Source of the DNA: Phycisphaerales bacterium
GTDB lineage: Bacteria; Planctomycetota; Phycisphaerae; Phycisphaerales; UBA1924
DNA length: 64,000 bases
Direction of reading: 5' to 3'
Assembly: GCA_905339235.1 (NCBI GenBank)
Contig: CAJPFG010000004.1
Span: 62,001-126,000 of the forward strand
This document shows, piece after piece, positions 7,471 to 15,615 of the stretch; the stretch's first letter is position 1; every line of letters starts with the position of its first letter. A program made the position numbers and the translations under genes. The notes below the pieces were generated by a model. It did not search any database, had not been told where the DNA came from, and saw only the letters and a program-made list of their open reading frames with translations.

Positions 7471-8457
7471 TTGCGAACTCAGGCAAAAACCCGCTCGCCG
7501 CGCTCAAGCCAACGGCGCCCGGCGACCGCCGCGTCCTACCTCGAGCGGGTGAACCTCGCCATCGACCACGTGGTGAGTCGCCTGCGTGAGCCGGGCGGGC
7601 GGCTGCGGCTCGTGGAAGTCGCCGACGCCGCGGGGATTTCGCCGTTCCATTTCCACCGCGTCTTCCAGGCCCTGATGGGGGAGACGCTCGCCGACTTCAT
7701 CAAGAGGACGCGGCTCGACCGGGCGCTCCTCATGATGTGCCATGGGGCGGGTGGGGCTACCGGAAGAGCGCGAGCCCGAAGACCGTCCCTCACGCGCATC
7801 GCCCTGTCGTGCGGTTTCTCCTCTTCCTCCGACTTCTCCCGCAGTTTCAAGCAGCGCTTCGGCGCCTCCCCCAGCACCTTCGACACCAGGGCCTGGCGCG
7901 ATGCCCACGGCGCGGAACTCCAGGCCCTCGTAGACCGCGCGGCCGCGCAACCCCGCCTCGAGCGCCTTCCCGCCGACGCCAACCCCGACGGCTTCAAGGT
8001 GAAGATCCGCGACCTCCCGACCCGCACCGTGGCGTACATCCGCGTCCATAACCCGTACTCGGGCGATGCGGTCGTCAAGGCCGTTCATCGCCTCGTCGCC
8101 TGGGCCGAGCGGCATTCCCTCGCCGACGGCCAGTGGCTCGGCTACCAATGGGAAAATCCCGAAATCACTCCGCTCGATCGCTGCGTGTATCACGCCGCGG
8201 TCGAAGCCGAGCGGTTCACGCCCAAGGGCGAGATCGGCCGGTTCCGGTTTCCGCCGATGACCGTCGCCCAGGTCGAGGTCCGCGGCGGGATCGACCTCGA
8301 ACTCCGCGCGCTCCAGTGGCTCTTCGGCGTCTGGCTCCCCAGGAGCGGCTACGTGCCCGATGACCACCCATGCTTCGAAGCCTGGATCGGCCGACCCTTC
8401 GCCCACGGCTTCGAGCACTTCGAGTTGTACGCACAGTTGCCTGTCCGCCGGGCGTGA
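7471..8457 (+). CDS. AraC-family regulator with C-terminal GyrI-like ligand domain
   Basis: 328 residues. The two helix-turn-helix motifs lie at about 25-130: RLVEVADAAGISPFHFHRVF, QALMGETLADFIKRTRLDRA and SLTRIALSCGFSSSSDFSRS. The latter contains the AraC signature FSSSSDFSRSFKQRFGASPS. The second half (about 170-328) is a GyrI/SOUL-type effector-binding domain beginning FKVKIRDLPTRTVAYIRVHN. A short low-complexity insert interrupts the DNA-binding part around residues 92-108. A TTG at 7471 is the apparent start, with a TTGACA just before it. Likely a Rob/SoxS-like activator responding to small hydrophobic molecules. Confidence 0.88.
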   Translation: MRTQAKTRSPRSSQRRPATAASYLERVNLAIDHVVSRLREPGGRLRLVEVADAAGISPFHFHRVFQALMGETLADFIKRTRLDRALLMMCHGAGGATGRARARRPSLTRIALSCGFSSSSDFSRSFKQRFGASPSTFDTRAWRDAHGAELQALVDRAAAQPRLERLPADANPDGFKVKIRDLPTRTVAYIRVHNPYSGDAVVKAVHRLVAWAERHSLADGQWLGYQWENPEITPLDRCVYHAAVEAERFTPKGEIGRFRFPPMTVAQVEVRGGIDLELRALQWLFGVWLPRSGYVPDDHPCFEAWIGRPFAHGFEHFELYAQLPVRRA

Positions 8458-8485
8458 GCAACGCGTCGAGCAGCCACCACCTCAA

Positions 8486-9235
8486 TCACCCGGGCGCCGC
8501 CTTGTCGTGGGGTGAGCCCAGCATCTCCTTCATCACGCCGTCGAGCTCGATGAGCGCCTTACCGCAGTCGCCGCGGAAGGAACTGCCGTGCATCGTCGCC
8601 AGCGTGCGCGGCCGCAGCGCCGCGAGCCCTTCGAGGAGCCGGCGCGACTTGGGCGTATACGGCATGTAGTCCATCAACGGACCGGCCTGGAAGTCCACGA
8701 GCGACTGGCGCGCCCTCCCGAGGATGTCCGACTCGGTAAGGGGCTCCACATCGCCGTTGTGAGTGAACAAGTCTGAACAGAACAGCACCCGCTCGGTCTC
8801 CTCGAAAAGAACGCCCGCGTCCCACCCGTGCGGCAGGTGCGGAGTCGGCCGGTAGCGAAACCGGAATCGCCCGGTGCTGAAAACCTCCTCCGCGTTGAGC
8901 GCCCGGGGCGGCCGGTCGGCGAAATCGCCGAGATTCACGAGCGATCCCACCACGCCCGACACCGCCTGCGCACGCGGCGCCACCCTGAGCCAGTCGTTGA
9001 GCGATCCGCACTCGTCGACCTCGAAGTGGCTGAACCCGATCCAGCGGAGCTTCGTGGGATCGATCAGGCGTTTCACCGCCTCATGCACTTCCGGGAACAT
9101 GCGGCGCATGCCGGTGTGGTAGAGCAGGGGCTCGTCGTCAACCACGAGAAAGTGATTGAACTGCAGGTTGATCTCGCGGAAGAGAATGCTGATGCGGTGA
9201 ACGCCGGGCGAGATCTCGGTGATCGTGAACGCCAT
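8486..9235 (-). CDS. MBL-fold protein resembling oxygen-binding diiron (ODP/flavodiiron-like) proteins
   Basis: 249 residues. The metal-binding motif is [10 protein letters not shown] rather than the hydrolase HxHxDH, i.e. His, Glu and Asp as in flavodiiron proteins, with Cys in place of the usual His after Asp. Further ligands are likely in [23 protein letters not shown] and ATMHGSSF. No flavodoxin domain is attached. It matches the ODP group (diiron proteins that bind O2) better than beta-lactamases or glyoxalase II. AGGAGAG precedes the start. A role in oxygen sensing or detoxification is inference. Confidence 0.83.
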   Translation of the reverse strand: MAFTITEISPGVHRISILFREINLQFNHFLVVDDEPLLYHTGMRRMFPEVHEAVKRLIDPTKLRWIGFSHFEVDECGSLNDWLRVAPRAQAVSGVVGSLVNLGDFADRPPRALNAEEVFSTGRFRFRYRPTPHLPHGWDAGVLFEETERVLFCSDLFTHNGDVEPLTESDILGRARQSLVDFQAGPLMDYMPYTPKSRRLLEGLAALRPRTLATMHGSSFRGDCGKALIELDGVMKEMLGSPHDKAAPG

Positions 9236-9328
9236 CCAGGACTCTCCTATGGTGGTCGGGGCACGATATTACTGCGTGGCCGGCCGCCTCGCAACGGTCC
9301 CTCGCAATGGCGGAGCGGGCCCAAGCCC

Positions 9329-9703
9329 TTACTTCACCTTCTCGGCAAGCCGCGCCAACTGCAACTCCACCCGCTTGATCTCCCGCGTGTGGGTGTTGCG
9401 GTTCAACTCCAGGAAGTACCACAACTTGAGCATGGAGATCGCCAGCGCGGCCAGGAGAAAGATGCTGGCGTGCATCACCCACCCACGCGTGTCGCCGGCG
9501 CGGAAGAACGCGATGGCCGCCCACACCGCCACGCACACCCAGAAGAGCGTGGCGAGCCAGGTGATGAGGATCCACCGGCGCATCCGGCCGCGGAACGTCG
9601 CGGCGACCTGCTGGATGATCCCCTCGTCCCCCGCGCTCCGCAGGGACGCTTCATCGGCCCCGGTCAGCATCGCTTCGCGGATGTCATCATCAAACGTGTT
9701 CAT
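9329..9703 (-). CDS. Two-span membrane protein paired with ECF sigma factor (DUF6768-like)
   Basis: 124 residues, starting at the ATG that overlaps the sigma-factor stop (ATGA at 9703-9700), with AAGGA upstream. Its cytoplasmic N terminus is acidic (MNTFDDDIREAMLTGADEAS). Spans lie at about 43-66 and 78-97, then a charged helix (NRNTHTREIKRVELQLARLA). From memory this matches the DUF6768 family, which sits beside ECF sigma genes. It probably acts as the membrane partner or regulator of the sigma factor, although it lacks the usual HxxxCxxC zinc anti-sigma motif. Confidence 0.8.
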   Translation of the reverse strand: MNTFDDDIREAMLTGADEASLRSAGDEGIIQQVAATFRGRMRRWILITWLATLFWVCVAVWAAIAFFRAGDTRGWVMHASIFLLAALAISMLKLWYFLELNRNTHTREIKRVELQLARLAEKVK

Positions 9704-10305
9704 GGTGAGTTCCTTTCGAGAAGTTCCCTGAGCTTCGTCCGCGCTTCGTGAAGGCGCGACTTGATCGTGCCCGCGGGGGCGCCCAGCCCCTCGGCGATCG
9801 CCGCGACCGACATCCCCTCGCCATAGAACAGGCTCACGACGGCCCGAAGGGCGGTGGGCAGTTGCAAACACGCCTCGCGTATCAGCGTGGCCCGTTCCTG
9901 CGATTCGCCCTCACTCTGAAGGTCGCTCCGAGCGCCGCGCGGTTCACGATTCTGGATGGCTCGAACCAGTTGCCGGTCCCGCCTTCCGCGGCGGATCCAA
10001 TCGGCCGCCTTGTTCGTCACGATGCGGAGCATCCACCCGTAGGCGCGGGCGGGGTCATGGAGACGCGGCAAGGCCCCAACGAGCGCGAGACACGCCTCCT
10101 GGCAGACATCCTCGATCGCACCGGCATCGCCGGTCAAACGTGCCGCGTGCCGCCGCATGGCCGGCAGCCAGCGCCGCAGCAGCGCCTCGAACGCCGCGGC
10201 GTCCCCCGCCTGGGCCCTGAGGACCAGCATCTCGTCCTGGATGGTTTCGAAAGACCGCGGCATCGCTCTATCGCAGTCGCTCCAAGTCGTGCCAGGTTCG
10301 CCCAT
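9700..10305 (-). CDS. RNA polymerase sigma factor, ECF subfamily
   Basis: 201 residues. Region 2 (about 25-100) contains DAAAFEALLRRWLPAMRRHA, AIEDVCQEACLALVGAL and RAYGWMLRIVTNKAADWIRR. Region 4 (about 140-198) contains LQLPTALRAVVSLFYGEGMS, VAAIAEGLGAPAGTIKSRLH and EARTKLRELL. The linker is typical in length. The longest start is 10305, and a Met at 10263 is an alternative. Coupled to the downstream membrane protein by a 4-base overlap, so the pair is a transmembrane signalling unit; the signal and target promoters are not visible. Confidence 0.93.
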   Translation of the reverse strand: MGEPGTTWSDCDRAMPRSFETIQDEMLVLRAQAGDAAAFEALLRRWLPAMRRHAARLTGDAGAIEDVCQEACLALVGALPRLHDPARAYGWMLRIVTNKAADWIRRGRRDRQLVRAIQNREPRGARSDLQSEGESQERATLIREACLQLPTALRAVVSLFYGEGMSVAAIAEGLGAPAGTIKSRLHEARTKLRELLERNSP

Positions 10306-10606
10306 TCTCCCGCATTCCTCTCGCGCCCTCCCATCGCTCCCTTGCTTTCCTATCGTCTCTTCTCTGCGCCCTCAGCGCCTCTGCGAGAAACTCCTCCCAG
10401 ACCCCACCGGGCGACGCGCCCGCGCAAGTCTCGCCCATCACCGCGTCCAATGTCAACCCGCTCGCCGGCCCCCACTCCACCACCGCCCGCGTCGCCGAGG
10501 TCTACGGCGTGGAAGGTGGCCCTTTCGTGCATGACGCGGCCGCCGCTCGCGTGCGGTCGCACCTTGCACCGTCCTGACGGTACCATGCCCGCCAAGGAGA
10601 GAACCC
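10306..10606 (+). other. Gap between sigma factor and DUF1801 gene; possible decayed coding segment
   Basis: No complete gene. On the plus strand one frame is open to a TGA at 10576-10578 and has strongly G/C-biased third codon positions from about 10410. It reads ...VSPITASNVNPLAGPHS... and ...RVAEVYGVEGGPFVHDA.... It has no ATG, GTG or TTG that could start the open stretch properly, so it may be a gene remnant or chance. A CTCTGCGCCCTCAGCGCC segment around 10367 resembles a low-complexity motif often found between genes in such genomes. Confidence 0.35.
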
Positions 10607-11131
10607 ATGGCCATATCCGCGAAGAAGAAAACGAACCCCAGGCGCAAGACCGCCAAGGCCCGCCCCGCGCGCAAGCCGACCGCGGCCGACAGGCGCCGCG
10701 CGCCGGGCTCCGCCTCGCCATCGAAGCGCTCGCACGCGCCAGGCCACGCCGATATCCTCGCGTACAACGCGGCCCAGTCCGCGAGCGACCGTCGTATCTG
10801 CGATGTCCTCGCCGCCGCGATCAACGGGAATCTGCCCGGCGCGGAGAGCAAGATCTGGCATCGCCACCCCGTGTGGTTCATCGACGGCAACCCCATCGTC
10901 GGCTACCACAAACTCAAGGACTGCGTTCGCCTGCTCTTCTGGAGCGGCCGCTCGTTCGATGAGCCGGGCCTTCCCCCCGAGGCCGGTTTCCAGACCGCCG
11001 GCACCCGCTACACCGCCGCGGATCAGATCCCCGCAACGGACCTGAAGCGCTGGCTCGCCAAGTCGATCGACATCCAGTGGGACTACAAGAACATCGTGAA
11101 GCGCAAGGGCCGGCTCGAGCGGCTGAGGTAG
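10607..11131 (+). CDS. DUF1801 (YdhG-like) domain protein
   Basis: 174 residues. The first 40 are a Lys/Arg/Ala/Pro-rich basic tail (KKKTNPRRKTAKARPARKP) of the kind that could contact nucleic acid. The rest is a DUF1801 domain: ADILAYNAAQSASDRRICDV, LPGAESKIWHRHPVWFIDGN, and IVGYHKLKDCVRLLFWSGRS. The family, related to iron-sulfur-frataxin-like folds, has no agreed function. GGAGAG lies before the start. A second, divergent DUF1801 gene lies at 13267. Confidence 0.85.
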   Translation: MAISAKKKTNPRRKTAKARPARKPTAADRRRAPGSASPSKRSHAPGHADILAYNAAQSASDRRICDVLAAAINGNLPGAESKIWHRHPVWFIDGNPIVGYHKLKDCVRLLFWSGRSFDEPGLPPEAGFQTAGTRYTAADQIPATDLKRWLAKSIDIQWDYKNIVKRKGRLERLR

Positions 11132-11201
11132 ACGCCGGGATTGAGGCGTTGAAGGTCGTCAACTCGCCCGCGCCGCGGCACACGCATCCGTAGGATTCTC
11201 A

Positions 11202-11684
11202 ATGCCCGAGATCAGCACATTCCTGACGTTCAACAACCAGGCCGAGGACGCCGCCCGTTTCTACACGTCGATCTTCCCCAACTCGAAGATCACGCGCATC
11301 ACGCACTACCCCGACCTCGGGCCGCAGTCGCCCTTCAAGACCGGCGGCGTGATGACCGTCGAGTTCACGCTCGACGGCCGCCCCTTCACCGCCCTCAACG
11401 GCGGCCCGCAGTTCACCTTCAGCCAGGGCATCTCCATCGCGGTGACCTGCGACACCCAGCAGCAGGTGGACGAATACTGGGCCAAGTTCGTCGCGGCCGG
11501 CGGCAAGCCCGTCGCCTGCGGCTGGATCACCGACCACTTCGGCGTGTCGTGGCAGATCGATCCCAAACTTCTGATCGACCTGGTCTCCGATCCTGACCCG
11601 GTCAAGGCCGGCAAGGCCATGCGGGCGATGATGACCATGGTCAAGATCGACAGCGAGCAGATCAAGCGCGCCGTGGCTCAGTGA
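11202..11684 (+). CDS. VOC-family protein (PhnB / 3-demethylubiquinone methyltransferase-like)
   Basis: 160 residues of the PhnB-type VOC group: STFLTFNNQAEDAARFYTSI, FPNSKITRITHYPDLGPQSP, VMTVEFTLDGRPFTALNGGP, FTFSQGISIAVTCDTQQQVD, and the C-terminal GWITDHFGVSWQIDPKLLID. Despite a common database name it has no methyltransferase domain. Metal ligands and substrate cannot be settled. It lies in the cluster of small stress-type domains, without overlap with neighbours. Confidence 0.9.
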   Translation: MPEISTFLTFNNQAEDAARFYTSIFPNSKITRITHYPDLGPQSPFKTGGVMTVEFTLDGRPFTALNGGPQFTFSQGISIAVTCDTQQQVDEYWAKFVAAGGKPVACGWITDHFGVSWQIDPKLLIDLVSDPDPVKAGKAMRAMMTMVKIDSEQIKRAVAQ

Positions 11685-11751
11685 AGCCTCCGAGCCGACC
11701 GGCGCACCGGCGAGGCGCTTGGCCTGAAGGGCTCAAATTTTCGCGGAAAGG

Positions 11752-11789
11752 CATTGACAATATTATTTGTCAATGCTACTTTCCCGACT
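11752..11789 (+). promoter_or_regulatory. Promoter and perfect operator of the 11790 regulator
   Basis: TTGACA (11754-11759) and TACTTT (11777-11782) are spaced by 17 bases. A perfect 9-base inverted repeat, CATTGACAA-N6-TTGTCAATG (11752-11775), embraces the -35 and the spacer, so repressor binding would block polymerase directly. The ATG at 11790 is eight bases after the -10, implying a leaderless transcript. Confidence 0.8.
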
Positions 11790-12413
11790 ATGGTGGACCT
11801 GCGTGTCATCGACGATCCCGCATCGGCCGAGGTGGCTCTTGACCCGGTGCGGAGTCGTCTCCTGTCGGAACTCCGCACGCCGGCATCCGCCTCGACGCTC
11901 GCCGGGCGCGTGGGGCTGCCGCGGCAGAAGGTGAACTACCACCTGCGAAAACTGGAAGTACACGGGCTGGTGCGGGTGGACAGCAAGAGGCGATGGGGCG
12001 GGCTGACGGAGCGACGGCTGGTGGCGACGGCGTCTTCGTACGTGGTCTCGCCCGGCGCGCTGGGCCCGGCCGCGCCACCGGACGATCCGGCGAGGGGCAT
12101 GGATCGGCTCTCCGCGGGCTATCTCGTGGCGCTCGCGGCCCGTGTGGTCCGCGAGGTCGGGCAGTTGCTCCGCAAGTCCGAAGAACTGGGCAAACGCCTC
12201 GCGACACTCTCCATCGACACCGAGGTGCGGTTCAGATCCGCCCAGGACCGGGCCGCGTTCAGCAGCGAACTGACCGCGGCGGTCGCCGCGCTGGTCGCTC
12301 GCTATCACGACGAATCCGCCCCGGGCGGACGCCGGCACCGGCTGATGATCGGGGCCTATCCCACACCCACCTCCCCCACCACCACCGAAACCAAAGCAAA
12401 GGAAACGACATGA
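11790..12413 (+). CDS. Winged-helix regulator (ArsR/HTH_20 type)
   Basis: 207 residues. The N-terminal DNA-binding domain reads DPVRSRLLSELRTPASASTL, AGRVGLPRQKVNYHLRKLEV and GLVRVDSKRRWGG. A longer helical C-terminal part (about 90-185) may bind ligand or dimerise: SAGYLVALAARVVREVGQLL. The end is Thr/Pro-rich. An in-frame TTG extension to 11754 is rejected because it would run through the promoter. Its stop overlaps the ATG of the SRPBCC gene (ATGA at 12410). It is likely an autorepressor of the 11790-14671 operon. Confidence 0.9.
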   Translation: MVDLRVIDDPASAEVALDPVRSRLLSELRTPASASTLAGRVGLPRQKVNYHLRKLEVHGLVRVDSKRRWGGLTERRLVATASSYVVSPGALGPAAPPDDPARGMDRLSAGYLVALAARVVREVGQLLRKSEELGKRLATLSIDTEVRFRSAQDRAAFSSELTAAVAALVARYHDESAPGGRRHRLMIGAYPTPTSPTTTETKAKETT

Positions 12414-13225
12414 CCGTGAAGAAGGAACCGTCCGGCCGCCGTTCCGCCCAAGTCGAAGTCGAGGTCCCCGGCATGCCGGAGGAAGTCTGGCAGGCCATCG
12501 CCACCGAACAGGGTATTTCGTCCTGGCTGGTGCCCGCTGAGTTCGAGGTCAAGAGCGGCACGCCGGTCGCGGTGAAGTTGAACTTCGGCCCGGGCATGGA
12601 GATCACTTCGCCCGTGACGGTCTGGAATCCGCCACTCAAGTGGGCTTCTGAAATCCAAAGCCCAATCCCCGGCGCTCCCCCCATGGCCAGCGAGTGGAGC
12701 GTCGAAGCCCGCGCCGGAGGCACGTGCATCGTCCGAATCGTCCAGAGCCTCTTCGCCAGCACCGACGAGTGGGACAATCAACTGGAAGCCGGCACGGTCG
12801 CGTGGGTCGGATTCCTGCGCACCCTGCGGATCTACCTCACGCACTTCCGCGGCCAGCGCTCCGTGCAGATGAAGTGGGTGGTCCCCGTCGCCGGCACGGA
12901 AGCGGAGGCCTGGGCAACAGCAATCGAGGCGTTGGGACTCAACGGCGCAAAGGTCGGGCAGCGCTGGAGTTCGCCCGCGGGCGTCCCCGCCTTCGGCGGC
13001 GTGGTCGAGTTCTACACCGAGAATCCCTACGACGCTCTGCTGCGGATCGACAAGCCGGGCCCCGGGGTCGCCGCTCTCGGCGCCTTCAACTGCGGCGGCC
13101 CGAGCATGGTGGCCCTTTGCTTCTACCTTTACGGCGACCACGCGGCCGCAACCGCCGCCCGCGAGACCCCGCTCTGGGACGCGTGGTTCCAGAAGCGGTT
13201 CCCCATGCCGGAGCAACCCGGGTAA
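12410..13225 (+). CDS. SRPBCC (AHSA1-like) protein, copy A of a tandem pair
   Basis: 271 residues. The N-terminal SRPBCC domain (about 1-150) starts MTVKKEPSGRRSAQVEVEVP and continues EEVWQAIATEQGISSWLVPA, PVTVWNPPLKWASE, and VEARAGGTCIVRIVQSLFAS. A second region of about 110 residues (EAWATAIEALGLNGAKVGQR to the end) also looks SRPBCC/START-like or degenerate. Its ATG overlaps the regulator stop. The paralogue at 13862 shares the same first residues. Ligand unknown; the pairing with an ArsR-type regulator is a recurring arrangement. Confidence 0.87.
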   Translation: MTVKKEPSGRRSAQVEVEVPGMPEEVWQAIATEQGISSWLVPAEFEVKSGTPVAVKLNFGPGMEITSPVTVWNPPLKWASEIQSPIPGAPPMASEWSVEARAGGTCIVRIVQSLFASTDEWDNQLEAGTVAWVGFLRTLRIYLTHFRGQRSVQMKWVVPVAGTEAEAWATAIEALGLNGAKVGQRWSSPAGVPAFGGVVEFYTENPYDALLRIDKPGPGVAALGAFNCGGPSMVALCFYLYGDHAAATAARETPLWDAWFQKRFPMPEQPG

Positions 13226-13266
13226 TCTGAATCGGCCGCGTGGCACGATCGTTGGAGCATCCACTC

Positions 13267-13830
13267 ATGAGCACAACCCAGCCGGGCACCCAATCCGCGG
13301 CGGAGCGAAGGTCGGCAGAAGCCGAGTTGCGCACGCTGATCGACAAGTTCACGCCCGAGCAACCGCGGCTCATAGCCGCCATGCGACGGTCGCTGCGAAA
13401 GTGCCTGCCCACCGCCCACGAGGTGGTGTACGAGTACCGCGACTGCTTCGTCATCAGTTATTCACCCAGCGAGCACGGGTACGAGGGCGTGCTCGCGATC
13501 CGCGGCAGCGCGAGCGACGTGCGGCTGTACTTCAATCGCGGCAAGGACCTGCCCGATCCCGAGGATCTGCTGCAGGGCTCCAGCCAGGCGCGCTGGGTGA
13601 ACGTGGAGGGCGTATTCACACTCACTCACCCGGCGGTCGCGAGCCTGATCGACCGGGCCATCGCCGACAATCGCGTGCCGTTCGCGAACGCCGGGCGCGG
13701 GTCGGTGGTCATTCGTTCGGCATCGGGCAAGACAAGGGCTCGCCGTGGAGAGTCGCGGACTCGCCGTGGCGAGCCGAAAGCCCGCCCCTCCAAGACACGC
13801 CGCGGCGCATCGAAAGCCTCGTCGCGCTGA
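13267..13830 (+). CDS. DUF1801 domain protein with basic C-terminal tail
   Basis: 187 residues. The DUF1801 core has AELRTLIDKFTPEQPRLIAA, LRKCLPTAHEVVYEYRDCFV, ISYSPSEHGYEGVLAIRGSA and VRLYFNRGKDLPDPEDLLQG. After residue 150 comes a highly basic repeat-like tail (TRARRGESRTRRGEPKARP). The start at 13267 has GGAG nearby. It is inserted between the two SRPBCC paralogues on the same strand, so the three are probably co-transcribed. No function is known. Confidence 0.83.
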   Translation: MSTTQPGTQSAAERRSAEAELRTLIDKFTPEQPRLIAAMRRSLRKCLPTAHEVVYEYRDCFVISYSPSEHGYEGVLAIRGSASDVRLYFNRGKDLPDPEDLLQGSSQARWVNVEGVFTLTHPAVASLIDRAIADNRVPFANAGRGSVVIRSASGKTRARRGESRTRRGEPKARPSKTRRGASKASSR

Positions 13831-13861
13831 GCACCCACCGAACCAACTGAAAGGAACCGAC

Positions 13862-14671
13862 ATGAGCGTGAAGAAGGAACCATCCGGCCGCCGATCGGTG
13901 CAGGTCGAAGTCGAAGTCCCGGGGACGCCCGAGGATGTCTGGCGGGCGATCGCCACGGGGCCGGGCGTTTCCTCCTGGTTCGTGCCCACGCGGATGGAGG
14001 AGCGCCAGGGGGGAGAGATTATCTCCACCTTCGGGCCGGGAATGGATTGCCCCGCGACGATCACCGCATGGGAAGCGCCCAAGCGGTTCCTCGCGGAGGG
14101 AAGCATGGGCACTCCCGGCTCGCCCACCGTGGCGACCGAATGGACCGTCGAGGCCCGCGCGGGCGGAACGTGCATCGTGCGCGTCGTGCACAGTCTGTTC
14201 GCGAACACCGACGACTGGGACAATCAACTCGACGGTCTGGAGAAGGGCTGGCCGGCGATCTTCCGCGTCCTGCGGCGGCGACTCGAGAAGTTCATGGGCC
14301 AGGAATGCGTGGCCATGCAGTTCGTCAGTTTTTCCGGCGACCCCGCGGCGCAGGCGTGGGAGAAACTGGGCGGCGAGTTGGGCCTCCTCAACGTGGCCGA
14401 GGGCCAGCAATGGACCGCCGCGCCGCACGGCTTCCCGCGCATGACCGGCGTGTCGATGGGACACGGAATGACCGACACCACGGTGATCCTCGGCCTCGAC
14501 CTTCCCGCACCCGGCACGGCGTACATCGGCGTCTTCCCGTGCGGCGGGATGTCGATGCCGTACGTGGCGATCTATCTCTACGGCCCCAACGCGAAGGCCG
14601 CGATCGCACGCGATGAACCAGTCTGGCAGAAGTGGATGAACGAGCGGTTCCCGGCTCCCGCCATGTCATAG
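13862..14671 (+). CDS. SRPBCC (AHSA1-like) protein, copy B of a tandem pair
   Basis: 269 residues, paralogous to the 12410 gene over its whole length. It has the same opening (KKEPSGRRSVQVEVEVPG), the same RAGGTCIVRVVHSLFANTDD segment, and the same ending pattern (VAIYLYGPNAKAAIARDEPV). The DNA of the first 80 bases is also clearly related between copies. The start has AGGAA upstream. Divergence inside the cavity-forming strands suggests different ligands. The copy probably arose by tandem duplication with the DUF1801 gene between. Confidence 0.87.
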   Translation: MSVKKEPSGRRSVQVEVEVPGTPEDVWRAIATGPGVSSWFVPTRMEERQGGEIISTFGPGMDCPATITAWEAPKRFLAEGSMGTPGSPTVATEWTVEARAGGTCIVRVVHSLFANTDDWDNQLDGLEKGWPAIFRVLRRRLEKFMGQECVAMQFVSFSGDPAAQAWEKLGGELGLLNVAEGQQWTAAPHGFPRMTGVSMGHGMTDTTVILGLDLPAPGTAYIGVFPCGGMSMPYVAIYLYGPNAKAAIARDEPVWQKWMNERFPAPAMS

Positions 14672-14780
14672 ATGAGCGTCACGACGCCAAGCCAGTCTCA
14701 GGGGAGTGCCACCTCGCGAAAGCGCCCGAGGTTTGGTATCGTGTCCGCTTTCCGGATCCCCACTGCCAAGGTGAACCACC

Positions 14781-15566
14781 ATGCCCAAAGCCACGAGCAC
14801 CGCCAAGAAGCCTTCAAAGGCCCCGGCTTCGCGAATGAGCCTTCAAGAGGTGATGAGCACTCTGGAAAAGGCCGGCTCCGCCCAGACACGGAAGACCTAC
14901 GCGCGCCACGGCGTGCCGGAGCCGATGTTCGGCGTCAGTTTCGCCACCTTGAAGACCCTCTACAAGCGAATCAAGGTCGATCAGGACCTCGCCGAGGCCT
15001 TGTGGAGCACGGGGAACTTCGACGCGCGCAACCTCGCGCTGAAGATCGCCGATCCCGCGGCCATTTCCTCCCGCGAACTCGACCGCTGGGCCGCGACGCC
15101 GACCGCGAGCATGTGCGGAGGCTACGTCGCCCACCTCGCGGCCGAGAGCCCGCACGGGCGCACGAAGGCCGACAAGTGGCTCGCCGCGTCGGACGACTCC
15201 ACCCGGTGCGCCGGCTGGTCCCTCGTCGGCGCGCTGGCGATGATCGACGAATCGATCGCGGATTCCTGGTTCACCCAGCAACTCGCGCAGATCGAGCGGA
15301 CCATTCACGCCGCGCCCAACACGCAGCGCAACTTCATGAACCGGACGCTGATCGCCATCGGCTGCCGCAACGCCGCGCTCCGCAAGTCGGCCGCCGCCGC
15401 GGCCAAGCGAATCGGCACCGTCGAAGTGGACCACGGCGACACCGACTGCAAGACCCCCGACGCCGCGGAGTCCATCGAGAAGGCATGGGCACACGCCAAA
15501 TCCAAGGGCTTCGAGAGCCCCGCCGCGCAGGAGCGATCACGCGAGTCGATGCGGACGCGGTGCTAG
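14781..15566 (+). CDS. DNA alkylation repair protein (AlkD-like HEAT repeat)
   Basis: 261 residues. An N-terminal Lys/Ala-rich tail is followed by the AlkD-family helical solenoid: SLQEVMSTLEKAGSAQTRKT, YARHGVPEPMFGVSFATLKT, LYKRIKVDQDLAEALWSTGN, FDARNLALKIADP. It ends with helices around NFMNRTLIAIGCRNAALRKS. Characterised AlkD proteins remove bulky N3- and N7-alkylated bases. The closest resemblance is to the branch found beside stress genes, where glycosylase activity is not assured. It has its own short upstream gap (14672-14780). Confidence 0.86.
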   Translation: MPKATSTAKKPSKAPASRMSLQEVMSTLEKAGSAQTRKTYARHGVPEPMFGVSFATLKTLYKRIKVDQDLAEALWSTGNFDARNLALKIADPAAISSRELDRWAATPTASMCGGYVAHLAAESPHGRTKADKWLAASDDSTRCAGWSLVGALAMIDESIADSWFTQQLAQIERTIHAAPNTQRNFMNRTLIAIGCRNAALRKSAAAAAKRIGTVEVDHGDTDCKTPDAAESIEKAWAHAKSKGFESPAAQERSRESMRTRC

Positions 15567-15615
15567 GCGGCACCTCGCGCCACGCACAACCCACCTCACC
15601 AGCACGTGCCGCTCG

